From assembly GCA_033026295.1 (NCBI GenBank), contig CM065176.1:124001-188000 (forward strand): a stretch of 64,000 bases of DNA, in the 5' to 3' direction. Within the stretch, counting starts at the first letter, position 1. Each line of letters starts with the position of its first letter. A model generated the notes under the pieces. That model was not told the DNA's origin and made no database searches. It saw nothing but the letters and a program-made list of their open reading frames with translations. This stretch comes from Channa striata. Lineage: Eukaryota > Chordata > Actinopteri > Anabantiformes > Channidae. The position numbers were made by a program, and so were the translations under genes. Positions 63,235 through 64,000 of this stretch are shown here, in pieces.

Positions 63235-64000
63235 CTGCACACAAAGACACAGAGAGAGAGAGAGGGAGAAGAAAACTCAGTTTTACACTCTTACCAAAAT
63301 CCACAAGCCCTAAATTATAAATTGCAGATTTAATCATCTAAAACTCATGACTCTGAAGCCTCATTGACAGTTGAGCTGATCAGCAGAAAGTTTAAATCGC
63401 TCTAATGTTTCCTGCAGCCAAGTCTGGGTCACAGACCTGGTAAAAATTAAATTCACACCAATCACTCTGCTCTGAATGACGACTCGGTGTGTGTGGGTCC
63501 GACACACAGAGGTGAGTCTGGGCTTGCAGCTGTGTTAGTATAAGCTCCACCAACCCACTTTCTGTCTGTCTGTCTGTCTGTCTCTCTCTCACACACACAC
63601 AAACGATATTTGCCTTGTCAGCACTGAGGCCGAGACGCAGACAGAAAGAAAGAGAGAGTTAAGGCAGATAATGGGAGGAAAGGAGGAGAGGAGAAGAAGA
63701 CGGAGGCCTCTAATGCGCTGGGTTAGTGCTCGCTGAGCTGCCAGGCACATCTTGGTTTGGGTTAGGAAATGGAGACCGCAGCAGCAGAGCCCTGGCTGTG
63801 GACACACACACACACACACACACACACGTGACGACTCTTTCAGAAGCCCTCCATGACCACCCGCCTAAAGGTATGCTCAAATATCAGCGCGAGAAAGCAG
63901 CTTGCAGATGCACCCGCGCACACAAACACACTAGCTACAGCAGCCACCACATGAGGAAATACACACTTGCATGCTGAACATAAAGACGTAAAGGCAGCAA
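63235..64000 (-). other. wwp2 intron, runs off the right edge
   Basis: No WW-domain exon is seen. Microsatellites are at 63560-63600 (CTGT/CT/CA) and 63801-63827 (CA). Confidence 0.5.

Overview
The window is vertebrate nuclear DNA, most likely from a percomorph teleost fish. Host genes have introns with GT-AG (and one GC-AG) boundaries. The interspersed repeats are typical of fish: L2-type LINEs ending in GAATT repeats, an RTE-type LINE, CR1/Rex1-like LINEs, tRNA-headed SINEs, Ty3/gypsy and retroviral remnants, and a Tc1-like relic. There are no operons or CRISPR arrays, and I recognised no structural RNA gene. The species cannot be named from the sequence.

1-13.9 kb (retroelement graveyard). 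An endogenous retrovirus on the minus strand (LTR, gag, pro, start of pol) runs off the left edge and sits inside an L2 copy. Further right is a second, degraded retrovirus on the plus strand (gag-pro, a piece of reverse transcriptase, integrase end and env start). Its reverse transcriptase is split by a nearly full-length RTE LINE that has a perfect 17-bp target-site duplication. A gypsy integrase remnant follows.

13.9-25 kb. A third retrovirus lies on the minus strand (3' LTR, polypurine tract, an env reading frame with only the transmembrane subunit, integrase). It is joined to a second RTE copy. L2, CR1/Rex1-like and gypsy debris, an unclassified repeat and a relic of a TAAR upstream flank follow.

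25-45 kb (chemosensory receptor block). One apparently intact two-exon trace amine-associated receptor (TAAR) gene lies on the minus strand (25592-26795). A paralogous TAAR pseudogene (41481-43965) is broken by an L2 insertion and a stop codon. Between them are a 4.2-kb L2 with an intact ORF1, SINEs, a solo LTR with a perfect 5-bp duplication, a Tc1 remnant and an orphan serine-protease exon with a stop.

48.1-49.2 kb. This is the most unusual gene: a four-exon CC chemokine on the plus strand whose open reading frame encodes two chemokine domains in tandem, joined by a Pro/Val/Ser-rich linker made from a 12-bp repeat. The paralogous introns show it arose by internal duplication of an exon-intron-exon unit.

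54.4-63.3 kb. The last eleven coding exons of wwp2 (a NEDD4-family HECT E3 ubiquitin ligase) lie on the minus strand and contain the whole HECT domain. The C2 and WW domains lie beyond the right edge. The host genes are functionally unrelated (olfaction, immune signalling, ubiquitination).
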